Positions 19,513 to 27,426 of a stretch of DNA of 64,000 nt are shown here, one piece after another. The translations under genes were made by a program, and so were the position numbers. Position 1 is the stretch's first letter. Every line of letters starts with the position of its first letter. Below the pieces are notes generated by a model. That model did not search any database and was not told the origin of the DNA. It was given only the letters and a program-made list of their open reading frames with translations. Source of the DNA: Pseudomonadota bacterium (GTDB lineage Bacteria > Pseudomonadota > Gammaproteobacteria > Xanthomonadales > Rhodanobacteraceae); assembly GCA_018240465.1 (NCBI GenBank), contig JAFEFS010000089.1, positions 1-64,000 of the forward strand, written 5' to 3'.

Positions 19513-20469
19513 CTATCCAGCGAACGGATGCGTGGCGATCCAATGCCGCGCAATGTCGACGCGACGGCAGATCCAGACCTTTTCGTGCGCGAGCACATGG
19601 TCGAGGAAGCGCTCGAGCGCGGCGACGCGCGCAGGCCTGCCGACGATTCGCGCGTGCAGGCCGATCGACAGCATCTTCGGCGCGTCGAGGCCGCCGGGAT
19701 CACCTTCGCGCCAGAGCACGTCGAACGCGTCTTTCAGATAGTCGAAGAACTGCGTGCCCGAGTTGAAGCCCTGCGTCGCGGCGAAGCGCATGTCGTTCGT
19801 GTCCAGCGTGTACGGCACGATCAGCTGCGGCACGCTTTGCGCCACGCCATCGCGGACGATGTCGACCCGGGCCCAGTACGGCAGGTCGTCGGCGTAGGAA
19901 TCCGCGTCGTACAGATAGCCGCCCTGCTCGACGACGAGGCGGCGCGTGTTCGGACTGTCGCGCCCGGTGTACCAGCCCGCAGGATGCTGGCCGACGAGTT
20001 CGCCGAGCAGGGCCGTCGCTTGCGCGATGTGTGCCCGCTCGGTCGCCTCGTCGATGGACTGGTAACTGATCCAGCGCATTCCATGACAAGCAATCTCGTG
20101 GCCGAGTTCCCGGTAGGCGGCAAGCAATTCCGGCTTGCGCCGCAAGGCCATGGCGACGGCGAAGATCGTCAACGGCAGCTTGCGCGCCTCGAACGCACGC
20201 AGCACGCGCCACACGCCCGCACGTGCGCCGTATTCATAGAGCGACTCCATGCTCATGTGCCGTGCCGGGAAGGCTTGCGCACCGATGATTTCGGACAGGA
20301 ACGTTTCCGAGGCCGGATCGCCGTGCAGCACGCAATTCTCCGCGCCCTCCTCGTCGTTGAGCACGAATTGCAGCGCGACGCGCGCGCCTCCCGGCCAGCG
20401 CGGGTGTGGCGGGCTGCGGCCGTAACCGGTCAGGTCGCGCGGATAGGCGGTATCGGAAACCGGCGGCAT
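19513..20469 (-). CDS. puuE: Allantoinase PuuE (polysaccharide-deacetylase fold)
   Basis: Hydrolyses allantoin to allantoate by a metal-dependent fold unrelated to classic AllB. The 318-residue protein begins YPRDLTGYGRSPPHPRWPGGARVALQFVLN, the PuuE signature, with EIACHGMRWISYQ and HARIVGRPAR further on. The ATG at 20469 has GGGAAG 6 nt upstream and is preferred to the ATG at 20499. It completes OHCU to allantoin, allantoate, ureidoglycolate and glyoxylate with uraD, alc and allA across hrpB. Confidence 0.92.
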   Translation of the reverse strand: MPPVSDTAYPRDLTGYGRSPPHPRWPGGARVALQFVLNDEEGAENCVLHGDPASETFLSEIIGAQAFPARHMSMESLYEYGARAGVWRVLRAFEARKLPLTIFAVAMALRRKPELLAAYRELGHEIACHGMRWISYQSIDEATERAHIAQATALLGELVGQHPAGWYTGRDSPNTRRLVVEQGGYLYDADSYADDLPYWARVDIVRDGVAQSVPQLIVPYTLDTNDMRFAATQGFNSGTQFFDYLKDAFDVLWREGDPGGLDAPKMLSIGLHARIVGRPARVAALERFLDHVLAHEKVWICRRVDIARHWIATHPFAG

Positions 20470-20524
20470 CGGAAACTTCCCGGCGGAGAATGCCGTCATC
20501 ATAGCGATTCGGCACAATGACGCC

Positions 20525-21601
20525 ATGCCCGCCGTGTCGCCGAGAGTCCGAACCCGCCTCCGGATCGCCTGCATCGCGATGCTCAGCCTGCTCGCCAACG
20601 CCTGCTCGACCCTGCGCTACGTAGCCCACGTTACGTACGGTCAGGCACAGCTCGTGACCGCGCGCGAACCGATCGCGAAAGTGGTCGCCGATCCCGCAAC
20701 GGATGCCAGGCTCGCCAAGCGCCTGCGCGTCGCACTGGAAGCGCGCCGTTTTGCTTCGACCCATCTGCATCTGCCCGACAATCGCAGTTACACGAGCTAC
20801 GTCGATCTCAAGCGGCCCTACGTCGTCTGGAACGTGTTCGCCGCACCGCGCTATTCGGTCGAGGCTGTCCTGCATTGCTTTCCGATCGCCGGCTGCGTGC
20901 CGTATCGCGGCTGGTTCGACGAAGCGCTGGCGAAGGCGGATGCGGACGCGCTCGAGGCGCGCGGCGACGACGTCTACATCGGCGGCGTGACCGCGTATTC
21001 GACGCTCGGCTGGTTCGCCGATCCGATCACCTCGACGATGCTGCGCGGGGACGATGACGAGCTGATCGGAACGATCTTCCACGAACTCGCGCACCAGCAG
21101 CTCTACGTGAAGGGCGACAGCGCGTTCAACGAATCGTTCGCGAGCTTCGTCCAGGACGAGGGCCTGCGCGAATGGCATGCGGCGCGCGGCGACGCCGCGC
21201 CTGGAGAACCGCAGCGCGAGACCAACGATGACTTCACCCGCCTCGTGCTCGATCTGCGCAAGCGTTTGCGCGCGCTCTATGCGAGCGGGATCGACACTGC
21301 CGCGATGGAAACCGCCAAGCAGGACGAGATCGCCGAATTCCGCAAGCGCTACGCGGCATGGCGCGATGCGTACTGGCCGGACGACCATCGCTACGACGCT
21401 TTCGTCGCCAAACCGCTCAACAACGCCAGCCTGCTGCCGTTCGGCCTCTATGACGGCTGGACGCCGGCCTTTGCGGCATTGTTCGCGCAGTCGAAGCGCG
21501 ACTGGCCCGCATTCTACGCACGCGTGCGTGAGCTGGCGCACATGAACAAGGCGGTGCGCGAGGAAAAACTGAGCGCGCTGACGGCTGTTGCAGTCCGATA
21601 G
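20525..21601 (+). CDS. Putative lipoprotein aminopeptidase (Aminopep family)
   Basis: A 358-residue predicted lipoprotein with signal RLRIACIAMLSLLANAC (lipobox LANAC) and a gluzincin-like active site IGTIFHELAHQQLYVKGD at about 180-197, including the HExxH zinc motif. It matches the putative aminopeptidase family of proteobacteria (PF10023 type). The zinc motif is followed by NESFASFVQDEG, supplying a likely third ligand. It is divergent from puuE and expected in the periplasm, membrane-anchored. Substrates are unknown. Confidence 0.82.
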   Translation: MPAVSPRVRTRLRIACIAMLSLLANACSTLRYVAHVTYGQAQLVTAREPIAKVVADPATDARLAKRLRVALEARRFASTHLHLPDNRSYTSYVDLKRPYVVWNVFAAPRYSVEAVLHCFPIAGCVPYRGWFDEALAKADADALEARGDDVYIGGVTAYSTLGWFADPITSTMLRGDDDELIGTIFHELAHQQLYVKGDSAFNESFASFVQDEGLREWHAARGDAAPGEPQRETNDDFTRLVLDLRKRLRALYASGIDTAAMETAKQDEIAEFRKRYAAWRDAYWPDDHRYDAFVAKPLNNASLLPFGLYDGWTPAFAALFAQSKRDWPAFYARVRELAHMNKAVREEKLSALTAVAVR

Positions 21602-21633
21602 ATTCTGCCGTCTAGACGTCCAAACCGCCGCAC

Positions 21634-21664
21634 TTGCCATGCCCCGAGGCCGGTCTGCTAGAAT
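21634..21664 (+). promoter_or_regulatory. Candidate leu promoter (-35 TTGCCA, -10 TAGAAT)
   Basis: TTGCCA (21634-21639) and TAGAAT (21659-21664) are separated by 19 bp, a little long but plausible for sigma-70. The expected start of transcription, 6-8 nt after the -10 box, falls on or beside the ATG of the Leu leader peptide at 21671. The promoter assignment is by eye only. Confidence 0.45.
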
Positions 21665-21670
21665 CGAAAC

Positions 21671-21745
21671 ATGCGCACGCTGCCCCCATCGCTGCTTCTC
21701 GGACTGGACCTTACCCTCGGCCGGGATCCGCTGCGCGCGCTTTGA
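21671..21745 (+). CDS. leuL: Leucine-rich leader peptide of leuA
   Basis: A 24-codon ORF reading MRTLPPSLLLGLDLTLGR then DPLRAL and stop. Nine of 24 residues are Leu, including three in a row (CTG CTT CTC), and CTT and CTC are used more than elsewhere in this CTG-preferring genome. It ends 99 nt before leuA. This is the layout of ribosome-mediated attenuation: scarce charged Leu-tRNA stalls the ribosome here and changes RNA folding downstream. No Shine-Dalgarno is seen before the ATG. Confidence 0.8.
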   Translation: MRTLPPSLLLGLDLTLGRDPLRAL

Positions 21746-21765
21746 ACTCTCCCTGATCCCGGCCA

Positions 21766-21823
21766 TCGACCAGACCTTCGCAGAAGGTCGGCAGGAGAGA
21801 AGCGCGCCGCCGAATTTTTCTCC
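21766..21823 (+). terminator. Candidate leuA attenuator stem-loops
   Basis: GACCTTC-GCA-GAAGGTC (21773-21789) is a perfect 7-bp hairpin. CGACC at 21767-21771 could instead pair with GGTCG at 21786-21790, giving a mutually exclusive fold. A second stem pairs GGAGAGAA (21794-21801) with TTTTCTCC (21816-21823) and overlaps a T5 run. The alternative pairings fit an attenuator, but the terminator lacks a classic GC stem followed directly by a T tract, so the exact mechanism is uncertain. Confidence 0.5.
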
Positions 21824-21844
21824 CCGCAACATCCTGGCCGAATC

Positions 21845-23503
21845 ATGATCCCCAATCCCCAAACCAAGTACCGCCCCTTCCCCACGGTCGACCTGCCCGA
21901 CCGGCAGTGGCCGTCGCGCCGCCTCGGCGCCGCGCCGATCTGGCTGTCGACCGACCTGCGCGATGGCAACCAGGCGCTGTTCGACCCGATGAACAAGGCG
22001 AAGAAGCTGCGCCTGTTCGACGAGCTCGTGCGCGTCGGCTTCAAGGAAATCGAACTCGGCTTCCCGGCTGCATCGCAGATCGACTACGACGTGATCCGTC
22101 ACCTGATCGAAAACGATCTGATCCCGGACGACGTCACGCCGATGGTGCTGACCCAGGCACGGCCGGAGCTGATCGAACGCACGATCGAATCGGTGCGTGG
22201 CGCCAGGCGCGCCATCGTCCACGTCTACAACGCGACCGCGCCCTTGTGGCGCCGCGTCGTGTTCCATATGAGCGTCGAGGAGATGCTCAAGCTCGTTGAT
22301 ACGCAGGTCACGCTGATCAAGCGCCTCGCCGAGGCGCGGCCCGGCACCGACTGGCGCCTGCAGTATTCGCCGGAAACGTTCTCGATGACCGAGCTCGAGG
22401 TCTCGCTCGCCGCGTGCAATGCGGCGACGCGCGCGTGGGACGCCGGCCCCGGCCGGCCGATCATCCACAACCTGCCGACCACGGTCGAAGTGGCGACACC
22501 GAATGTGTTTGCCGACCAGGTTGAGTGGATGCACCGCCATCTGGAGCGGCGCGAGCATGTGGTGCTCTCGGTGCATTCGCACAACGACCGCGGCACCGGC
22601 GTCGCCTGCGCGGAACTGGCCATGCTGGCCGGCGCGCAGCGCGTCGAGGGCTGCCTGTTCGGCAACGGCGAACGCAGCGGTAACGTCGACCTCGTCACGC
22701 TGGCGTTGAACCTGTACACCGAAGGCATCCATCCCGGCCTCGACTTTTCCGACATCAACGCGACCGCGCGCATCGCCGAGGAATGCACGCAGCTGCCGAT
22801 CCACCCGCGCCACCCCTACGTCGGCGACCTGGTCTTCACCTCGTTCTCCGGCTCGCACCAGGACGCGATCAGGAAGGGCTTCGGCGCGCGCCGCGAAGGC
22901 GATTTCTGGGAGATGCCGTACCTGCCGATCGACCCGGCCGACGTCGGCCGCAGCTACGAGAGCATCGTGCGCGTGAACAGCCAGTCGGGCAAGGGTGGCA
23001 TTGCCTATCTGCTCGAACGCGAGCACGGCATCGTCCTGCCGCGGCGCATGCAGATCGAGTTTTCTTCGGTGGTGCAGCGACACACCGATGCGAGCGAGGC
23101 GGAGATCACCAGTCAGGAGCTGTGGAAACTGTTCGAGCACACCTATCTGAGCTGCGCGAACGACACGAACGGATTCGTCTACCGCTCGCACAGCACGCGC
23201 GCGACCGGCGACGGCCATGCGATCGATCTCGACGTCGCTGTCGATGGCCAGCCGCACACGCTGTGCGGCCAGGGCGCAAGCCTGCTCGACGCGACGGCGC
23301 AGGCGTTGCCGGTGTCACTGCGCATCGACAGCCACGAGCAGCTCGGCGCCACGAATGGCGACGCGGTCGTCATCGTCGAGGCCGCGCACGCGGATGTGCC
23401 CGGCGCGCGCTTCGGCGTCGGCCGCCACGCCGATCGCGATACCGCGGCGATCCTCGCCGTGCTCAATGCGGCGGCACGGCTCGCGACGAAGCCGGCGGCT
23501 TAG
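21845..23503 (+). CDS. leuA: 2-isopropylmalate synthase
   Basis: Condenses acetyl-CoA with 2-oxoisovalerate, the first committed step of leucine synthesis. The 552-residue product belongs to the long type-2 group. The catalytic barrel shows STDLRDGNQALFDPM, the metal-binding HSHNDRGTGVACAE and GCLFGNGERSGNVDL, and the C-terminal LeuA regulatory domain starts near 430 and mediates feedback by leucine. It is preceded by a Leu-rich leader peptide, so both attenuation and allostery are expected. No other leu gene is in the window. Confidence 0.95.
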   Translation: MIPNPQTKYRPFPTVDLPDRQWPSRRLGAAPIWLSTDLRDGNQALFDPMNKAKKLRLFDELVRVGFKEIELGFPAASQIDYDVIRHLIENDLIPDDVTPMVLTQARPELIERTIESVRGARRAIVHVYNATAPLWRRVVFHMSVEEMLKLVDTQVTLIKRLAEARPGTDWRLQYSPETFSMTELEVSLAACNAATRAWDAGPGRPIIHNLPTTVEVATPNVFADQVEWMHRHLERREHVVLSVHSHNDRGTGVACAELAMLAGAQRVEGCLFGNGERSGNVDLVTLALNLYTEGIHPGLDFSDINATARIAEECTQLPIHPRHPYVGDLVFTSFSGSHQDAIRKGFGARREGDFWEMPYLPIDPADVGRSYESIVRVNSQSGKGGIAYLLEREHGIVLPRRMQIEFSSVVQRHTDASEAEITSQELWKLFEHTYLSCANDTNGFVYRSHSTRATGDGHAIDLDVAVDGQPHTLCGQGASLLDATAQALPVSLRIDSHEQLGATNGDAVVIVEAAHADVPGARFGVGRHADRDTAAILAVLNAAARLATKPAA

Positions 23504-23515
23504 GCTTGGCGGACA

Positions 23516-23552
23516 GCACCCCTGCCCTGCGCTTCATGCGAGGCAGGGGTGC
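23516..23552. terminator. Hairpin between convergent leuA and M13 peptidase genes
   Basis: GCACCCCTGCC (23516-23526) pairs perfectly with GGCAGGGGTGC (23542-23552), an 11-bp GC-rich stem in the 76-bp gap between convergent genes. There is no T tract on either side, so it may be a weak bidirectional terminator or a 3'-end stabiliser. Confidence 0.55.
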
Positions 23553-23579
23553 GGCGGCGGCGCAGGATCGAAGACTCGC

Positions 23580-25652
23580 CTACCAGATCGTCACGCGCTT
23601 TTCCGGCGCAACGTACATCTTGTCGCCTTCCTTGACATCGAACGCCGCATAGAATGGCGCCTGATTGGCCAGCGTGCCGAGCACGCGGTCGACCGGCAGC
23701 GAGTGCGGATCGGACTTGATCAGCTCGATCGCGAACTTGTCGCGCAGTTTGGCCTGCCACACCTTGGCCCAGCCGATGTAGACGCGCTGGTCGCCGCTGA
23801 AGCCGTCGAGGGTCGGCGCGGGTTTGCCGGCAAGTGAAATCTGATACGCCTTGTAGGCGATCGCGAGGCCCGAATTGTCGGCGATGTTCTCGCCAAGCGT
23901 CAGTTCGCCGTTCAAGTGAAAGCCCGGAACCGGCTCGAACGCGGCGTACTCGGCGACGAGCGCCTTGGTCTTGGCCGCGAACTTCTCGTGGTCGGCCACC
24001 GTCCACCAGTCGCGCAGGTTGCCGTCACCGTCGTATTGCGAGCCCTGGTCGTCGAATCCGTGCGAGATTTCATGACCGATCACCGCGCCGATGCCACCGT
24101 AGTTGATCGCATCGTCGGCCTTCGCGTCGAAGAACGGCGGCTGCAGGATCGCGGCCGGAAACACGATCTCGTTGAGTTCCGGATTGTAGTAGGCGTTGAC
24201 CGTCTGCGGCGTCATGCCCCACTCGGTACGGTCGACCGGCTTGCCGAGCTTGTCGATGTTGCGCCGGTATTCGAACGCATTGCCGCGCATGACGTTGCCG
24301 ACGAGATCGTCCTTCTTGATTTCCAGCGCCGAGTAGTCGCGCCACTTGTCCGGATAGCCGATCTTCGGCATGAACTTGGCGAGTTTCTCCTGCGCGGCCT
24401 GCTTCGTTTCCGGGCTCATCCAGTCCAGCGTGTCGATGCTCTGCTGGTAGGCGGCGAGCAGGTTCTTCACGAGCTGGTCCATGCGCGCCTTGGACTCGGG
24501 CGGGAAGTAATTGGCCACGTAGAGCTTGCCGACCGCTTCACCGATGATGGTTTCGGTGAGGCTGACGCCACGCTTCCAGCGCGGCTGGTCGGCCGGCACG
24601 CCGCGCAGTTCGGTGCCATAGAAAGCGAAGCGCGTGTCGACGCAATCCTTGTTGAGATACTTGGCGTAGCTGCGCAACAGCTGCCAGCGGAAATACGACC
24701 GGAGCGTCGCCAGCGGCGTCTTCGCGAGGATCTTGTCCATGCCGGTCAGGTAGCTTGGCTGGCCGACGATGACGTAGTCGGTCTTGCCCTCGATGCCGGC
24801 GGCGACGAGGAAGCTTTTCCAGTCGTAGCCCGGCGCGAGCTTGGCCAGATCGCCAAACGACTCCTTGTTGTAGCCCTTGATCGGATCGCGCAGCTGCACC
24901 TTGGTCCACTGCGCGCGCGCAAGCTCCGTCTCGAACGCGAGGATCGCCTTCGCATTGGCCGCGGCGGCCTGGTCGCCGGACAACGCAAGCATCTTCTCGA
25001 TGAACTTCGCGTAGGCCTCGCGGATCTGCTTGAGCTTGGCGTCGTTCTCCAGATAGTAGTCGCGGTCGGGCAAGCCGAGGCCGTCCTGCTGCAGGTCGAC
25101 GACGTACCTGGTCGAATCCTTGTTGTCCTGGTGCACGAAGCCGCCGTACGGCGCGGTGACGCCGATCATGAGGAAGTGCGCAAAGAGCGCGGGGATCTCC
25201 TTCTTGTCCTTGATCGCGTCGATGCGTGCGAATTCGGCGTCGAGCGGCTTCAGGCCGGCGCTCTCGAGCGCGGCCTCGTCCATGAAGCTGGCGTAGAGGT
25301 CGGCGATCTTCTGCCTCTCCTTGTTCGCAGGATCAGGCTTCGCCGCCACGCCCTCGATGATCGCGCGAATGTTCGCCTTGGCCTCGTCGTCGAGCTTGAC
25401 GAAGGCGCCGCTCATCGGCTTGTCGTCGGGAATCTGGAACGTATCGAGCCAGTGCCCGTTGACGTAACGGTAGAAGTCGTCCTGCGGACGCACGGCCGTG
25501 TCCATGTTCTCCTTGTCCACGCCCGAAGTCAGCGGCGGAGGTGCCGGTGTGGCCGCAGCCGGCGCGGGCGCCTTCTCGACCGGTGGCGGCGTCGGTTGCG
25601 AGCAGGCGGCGACGAAGCCGGCGCAGGCCAGCCAGATGAGAGTGCGTTTCAT
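23580..25652 (-). CDS. M13-family zinc metallopeptidase, PepO/neprilysin-like lipoprotein
   Basis: A 690-residue secreted endopeptidase acting on oligopeptides. The N-terminus MKRTLIWLACAGFVAACSQ is a lipoprotein signal with a lipobox ending at Cys17. The active site VIGHEISHGFDDQG (HExxH at about 525-529) and the third zinc ligand ENIADNSG (~587) are intact. NAYYNPELNEIVFPAAILQPPF is the M13 substrate-binding signature. It is monocistronic and faces leuA. Confidence 0.95.
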   Translation of the reverse strand: MKRTLIWLACAGFVAACSQPTPPPVEKAPAPAAATPAPPPLTSGVDKENMDTAVRPQDDFYRYVNGHWLDTFQIPDDKPMSGAFVKLDDEAKANIRAIIEGVAAKPDPANKERQKIADLYASFMDEAALESAGLKPLDAEFARIDAIKDKKEIPALFAHFLMIGVTAPYGGFVHQDNKDSTRYVVDLQQDGLGLPDRDYYLENDAKLKQIREAYAKFIEKMLALSGDQAAAANAKAILAFETELARAQWTKVQLRDPIKGYNKESFGDLAKLAPGYDWKSFLVAAGIEGKTDYVIVGQPSYLTGMDKILAKTPLATLRSYFRWQLLRSYAKYLNKDCVDTRFAFYGTELRGVPADQPRWKRGVSLTETIIGEAVGKLYVANYFPPESKARMDQLVKNLLAAYQQSIDTLDWMSPETKQAAQEKLAKFMPKIGYPDKWRDYSALEIKKDDLVGNVMRGNAFEYRRNIDKLGKPVDRTEWGMTPQTVNAYYNPELNEIVFPAAILQPPFFDAKADDAINYGGIGAVIGHEISHGFDDQGSQYDGDGNLRDWWTVADHEKFAAKTKALVAEYAAFEPVPGFHLNGELTLGENIADNSGLAIAYKAYQISLAGKPAPTLDGFSGDQRVYIGWAKVWQAKLRDKFAIELIKSDPHSLPVDRVLGTLANQAPFYAAFDVKEGDKMYVAPEKRVTIW

Positions 25653-25689
25653 GGACGAACCTCCGGAAAAATGCGACCGGCAAGTTTAT

Positions 25690-26035
25690 TCAGCCCACAC
25701 GGACGACGCATGGGCCAAAGGTAACCGCAGGCACCGGGCAATTCCCCGGCTTTGGTTTTTGATCTTCGGGTCCCCGTTTGCCTCGGCGAGGGCATGACGG
25801 AAACGCCTGAAGGTCGCGCGCACGATGCGCGGGGTTTCGCGAATGGCAGGGATGTCCATCGAGCGAACCACGGCATGACCTCGCGTACCCGGAGCGCGCA
25901 GCGCGGAGGGCGCGGCATCCGGGATGCATTTCTTTTGGTTACTTTTCTGTGGGCAAACAAAGAGAAGTGACCCGCGCGCTGGACGCGCGCGGAAAGGCGA
26001 AAGGGCGCGGCTACAAAAGAATCCAAAGCCAGATC
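25690..26035. repeat. Dispersed-repeat-like intergenic sequence (TTCTTTTGGTTACTTTTC type)
   Basis: The 453-bp gap between the M13 peptidase and speD holds no convincing gene. It has TTTTTGATCTTCGGGTCCCC (25756-25775) and TTCTTTTGGTTACTTTTC (25931-25948). The latter faces AAAGAGAAGTGACCCG just downstream, and the two can pair around GTGGGCAAAC. This composition resembles intergenic repeats scattered through Xanthomonadales and related genomes. Copy number in this genome cannot be judged from one window. Confidence 0.5.
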
Positions 26036-26056
26036 AGAAGCGCCCCCTCACCCCAG

Positions 26057-26093
26057 CCCTCTCCCCCGACGACAAAACCGTCGAGGGAGAGGG
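26057..26093. terminator. Hairpin downstream of speD (CCCTCTCCC repeat type)
   Basis: CCCTCTCCC-C-CGACG (26057-26071) pairs with CGTCG-A-GGGAGAGGG (26079-26093) around a 7-nt A-rich loop, giving a stem of 14 paired bases with one mismatch. It begins 12 nt beyond the speD stop on the minus strand, so it could terminate or protect speD mRNA. The preceding CCCCTCACCCCAGCCCTCTC is a widely seen proteobacterial intergenic repeat; a related sequence occurs at ~50061-50091. Confidence 0.6.
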
Positions 26094-26105
26094 AGCAGGT
26101 TCGGG

Positions 26106-26897
26106 TTACGAGAGATTGCGCCCGTGGAACAACTCTTCGATTTCGCGCTTGAGCAGCGACTCGATGCGCAGGCGTTCCTTGAACGACAGGTCCTTGGCGT
26201 GCGCCTCGAACAGGTAGGTCTCGAGATCGAACTCCTTCACGTGCATCTTCGTGTGGAAGATGTTTTCCTGATACACGTTGACGTCGAACATCTCGTACTT
26301 GGTGCGGATGTGCTTTGCCAGATATTCCTGGATCGAGTTGATGCGATGGTCGATGAAGTGCTTCTTGCCGCGCACGTCGCGGGTGAAGCCACGCACGCGG
26401 TAGTCCATCGTGACGATGTCCGACTCGAAACTGTCGATCAGGTAGTTCAGTGCCTTGAGCGGCGAAATGACGCCGCAGGTCGCCACGTCGATATCCGCGC
26501 GGAAGGTGGCGATGCCGTTGTGCGGATGCGTCTCAGGGTAGGTGTGCACGGTGATGTGACTCTTGTCCAGATGCGCGACGACCGCATCGGAGATGATGTC
26601 GCGACCAGCATCGCGCTTGTCGATCACCGGCTCCTCGGAGATCAGGATCGTCACCGAGGCGCCTTGGGGGTCGTAGTCCTGGCGCGCGATGTTGAGGATG
26701 TTCGCGCCGATGATGTCGGCCACATCGGTGAGGATCTTGGTCAGGCGATCGGAGTCGTACGCCTCGTCGATGTACTCGATGTAGCGATCGCGCTGCTCGG
26801 GCGTTACCGCGTAGCAGATGTCATAGATGTTGAAGCTGAGCGCCTTGGTCAGGTTGTTGAAGCCCTGCAGCTTCAGACGCGGGATCGGCTTGACCAT
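26106..26897 (-). CDS. speD: S-adenosylmethionine decarboxylase proenzyme
   Basis: Produces decarboxylated SAM, the aminopropyl donor for spermidine. The 263-residue product is of the long enterobacterial type, with the self-cleavage site [12 protein letters not shown]: cleavage before S113 (K112-S113) generates the pyruvoyl cofactor. The conserved [20 protein letters not shown] follows. It is divergent from the clp regulator gene, an arrangement also known in Xanthomonas, with a tandem repeat in between. Confidence 0.95.
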   Translation of the reverse strand: MVKPIPRLKLQGFNNLTKALSFNIYDICYAVTPEQRDRYIEYIDEAYDSDRLTKILTDVADIIGANILNIARQDYDPQGASVTILISEEPVIDKRDAGRDIISDAVVAHLDKSHITVHTYPETHPHNGIATFRADIDVATCGVISPLKALNYLIDSFESDIVTMDYRVRGFTRDVRGKKHFIDHRINSIQEYLAKHIRTKYEMFDVNVYQENIFHTKMHVKEFDLETYLFEAHAKDLSFKERLRIESLLKREIEELFHGRNLS

Positions 26898-26947
26898 GGT
26901 TGTAGTCCTCGCAAAACGTGCCGCAAACGCGGAGAAGGGGGCGAATT

Positions 26948-27220
26948 ATGGGCCAAGTTGGCTACAGACGAAACCGTGGAGACAACATGGGCCAGTTTGG
27001 CTGCCGACGAAACCGTGGAGACGACATGGGCCAAGTTGGCTACAGACGAAACCGTGGAGACGACATGGGCCAGTTTGGCTGCCGACGAAACCGCGGAGAC
27101 GACATGGGCCAGTTTGGCTGCCGACGAAACCGCGGGAGCGACACGGGCCAGGTTGGCTGCCGACGAAACCGTGGGAGCGGCATGGACCGGATCGACCGGG
27201 AAGGAACTACGGACGCAGAC
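26948..27220 (+). repeat. 39-bp tandem repeat (six clear units plus a decayed one)
   Basis: Units start at 26948, 26987, 27026, 27065, 27104 and 27143, each exactly 39 bp, and a degenerate seventh starts at 27182. Each begins ATGGGCCARKTTGGCT and ends near CGTGGAGACGAC. Two subtypes (AAGTTGGCTACAGAC and CAGTTTGGCTGCCGAC) alternate in the first four units, so a 78-bp dimer seems to have been duplicated. Because 39 is a multiple of three, all frames are open across it. Confidence 0.95.
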
Positions 27221-27334
27221 GGGGCCCTTAGAGCCGGACATGCCGCGCGGCAATTCCGTGAACTACACGACACCTTGCATCTTCGTCCGCAAATTTTTCC
27301 AGGACGATACGCTTCACCGCTTTTTTTCGTCTAA
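26948..27334 (+). CDS. Possible Arg/Gly-rich repeat protein
   Basis: From the ATG at 26948, 9 nt after GGAGAAGG, the frame reads six copies of MGQxGxRRNRGDx followed by a non-repetitive tail of about 50 residues, 128 residues in all. The repeat would be a basic RRNRG array, conceivably nucleic-acid binding. Against it, other frames through the repeat are also open, the tail runs into the clp promoter region, and I know no homologue. Treat it as a candidate only. Confidence 0.25.
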   Translation: MGQVGYRRNRGDNMGQFGCRRNRGDDMGQVGYRRNRGDDMGQFGCRRNRGDDMGQFGCRRNRGSDTGQVGCRRNRGSGMDRIDREGTTDADGALRAGHAARQFRELHDTLHLRPQIFPGRYASPLFFV

Positions 27335-27426
27335 GATGCGGGAGCGTCGATCCGGGAGCCCTGATGAGCGCCGTGCGATTCGAGGGATGATCGACGATAC
27401 ATGTCCATACAAACACGAGGTCGAGT

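Noticed and set aside
20234..23257. Very long minus-strand open frame (about 1000 codons) opposite the lipoprotein aminopeptidase and leuA
   Set aside because: It is antisense to leuA, which has all family motifs; the product is Arg/Asp/Val-rich with no recognisable domain, as expected for shadow frames in high-GC DNA.
26948..27220. Tandem repeat considered as a CRISPR array
   Set aside because: Units are contiguous with no unique spacers, and no cas genes are near; it is a minisatellite.
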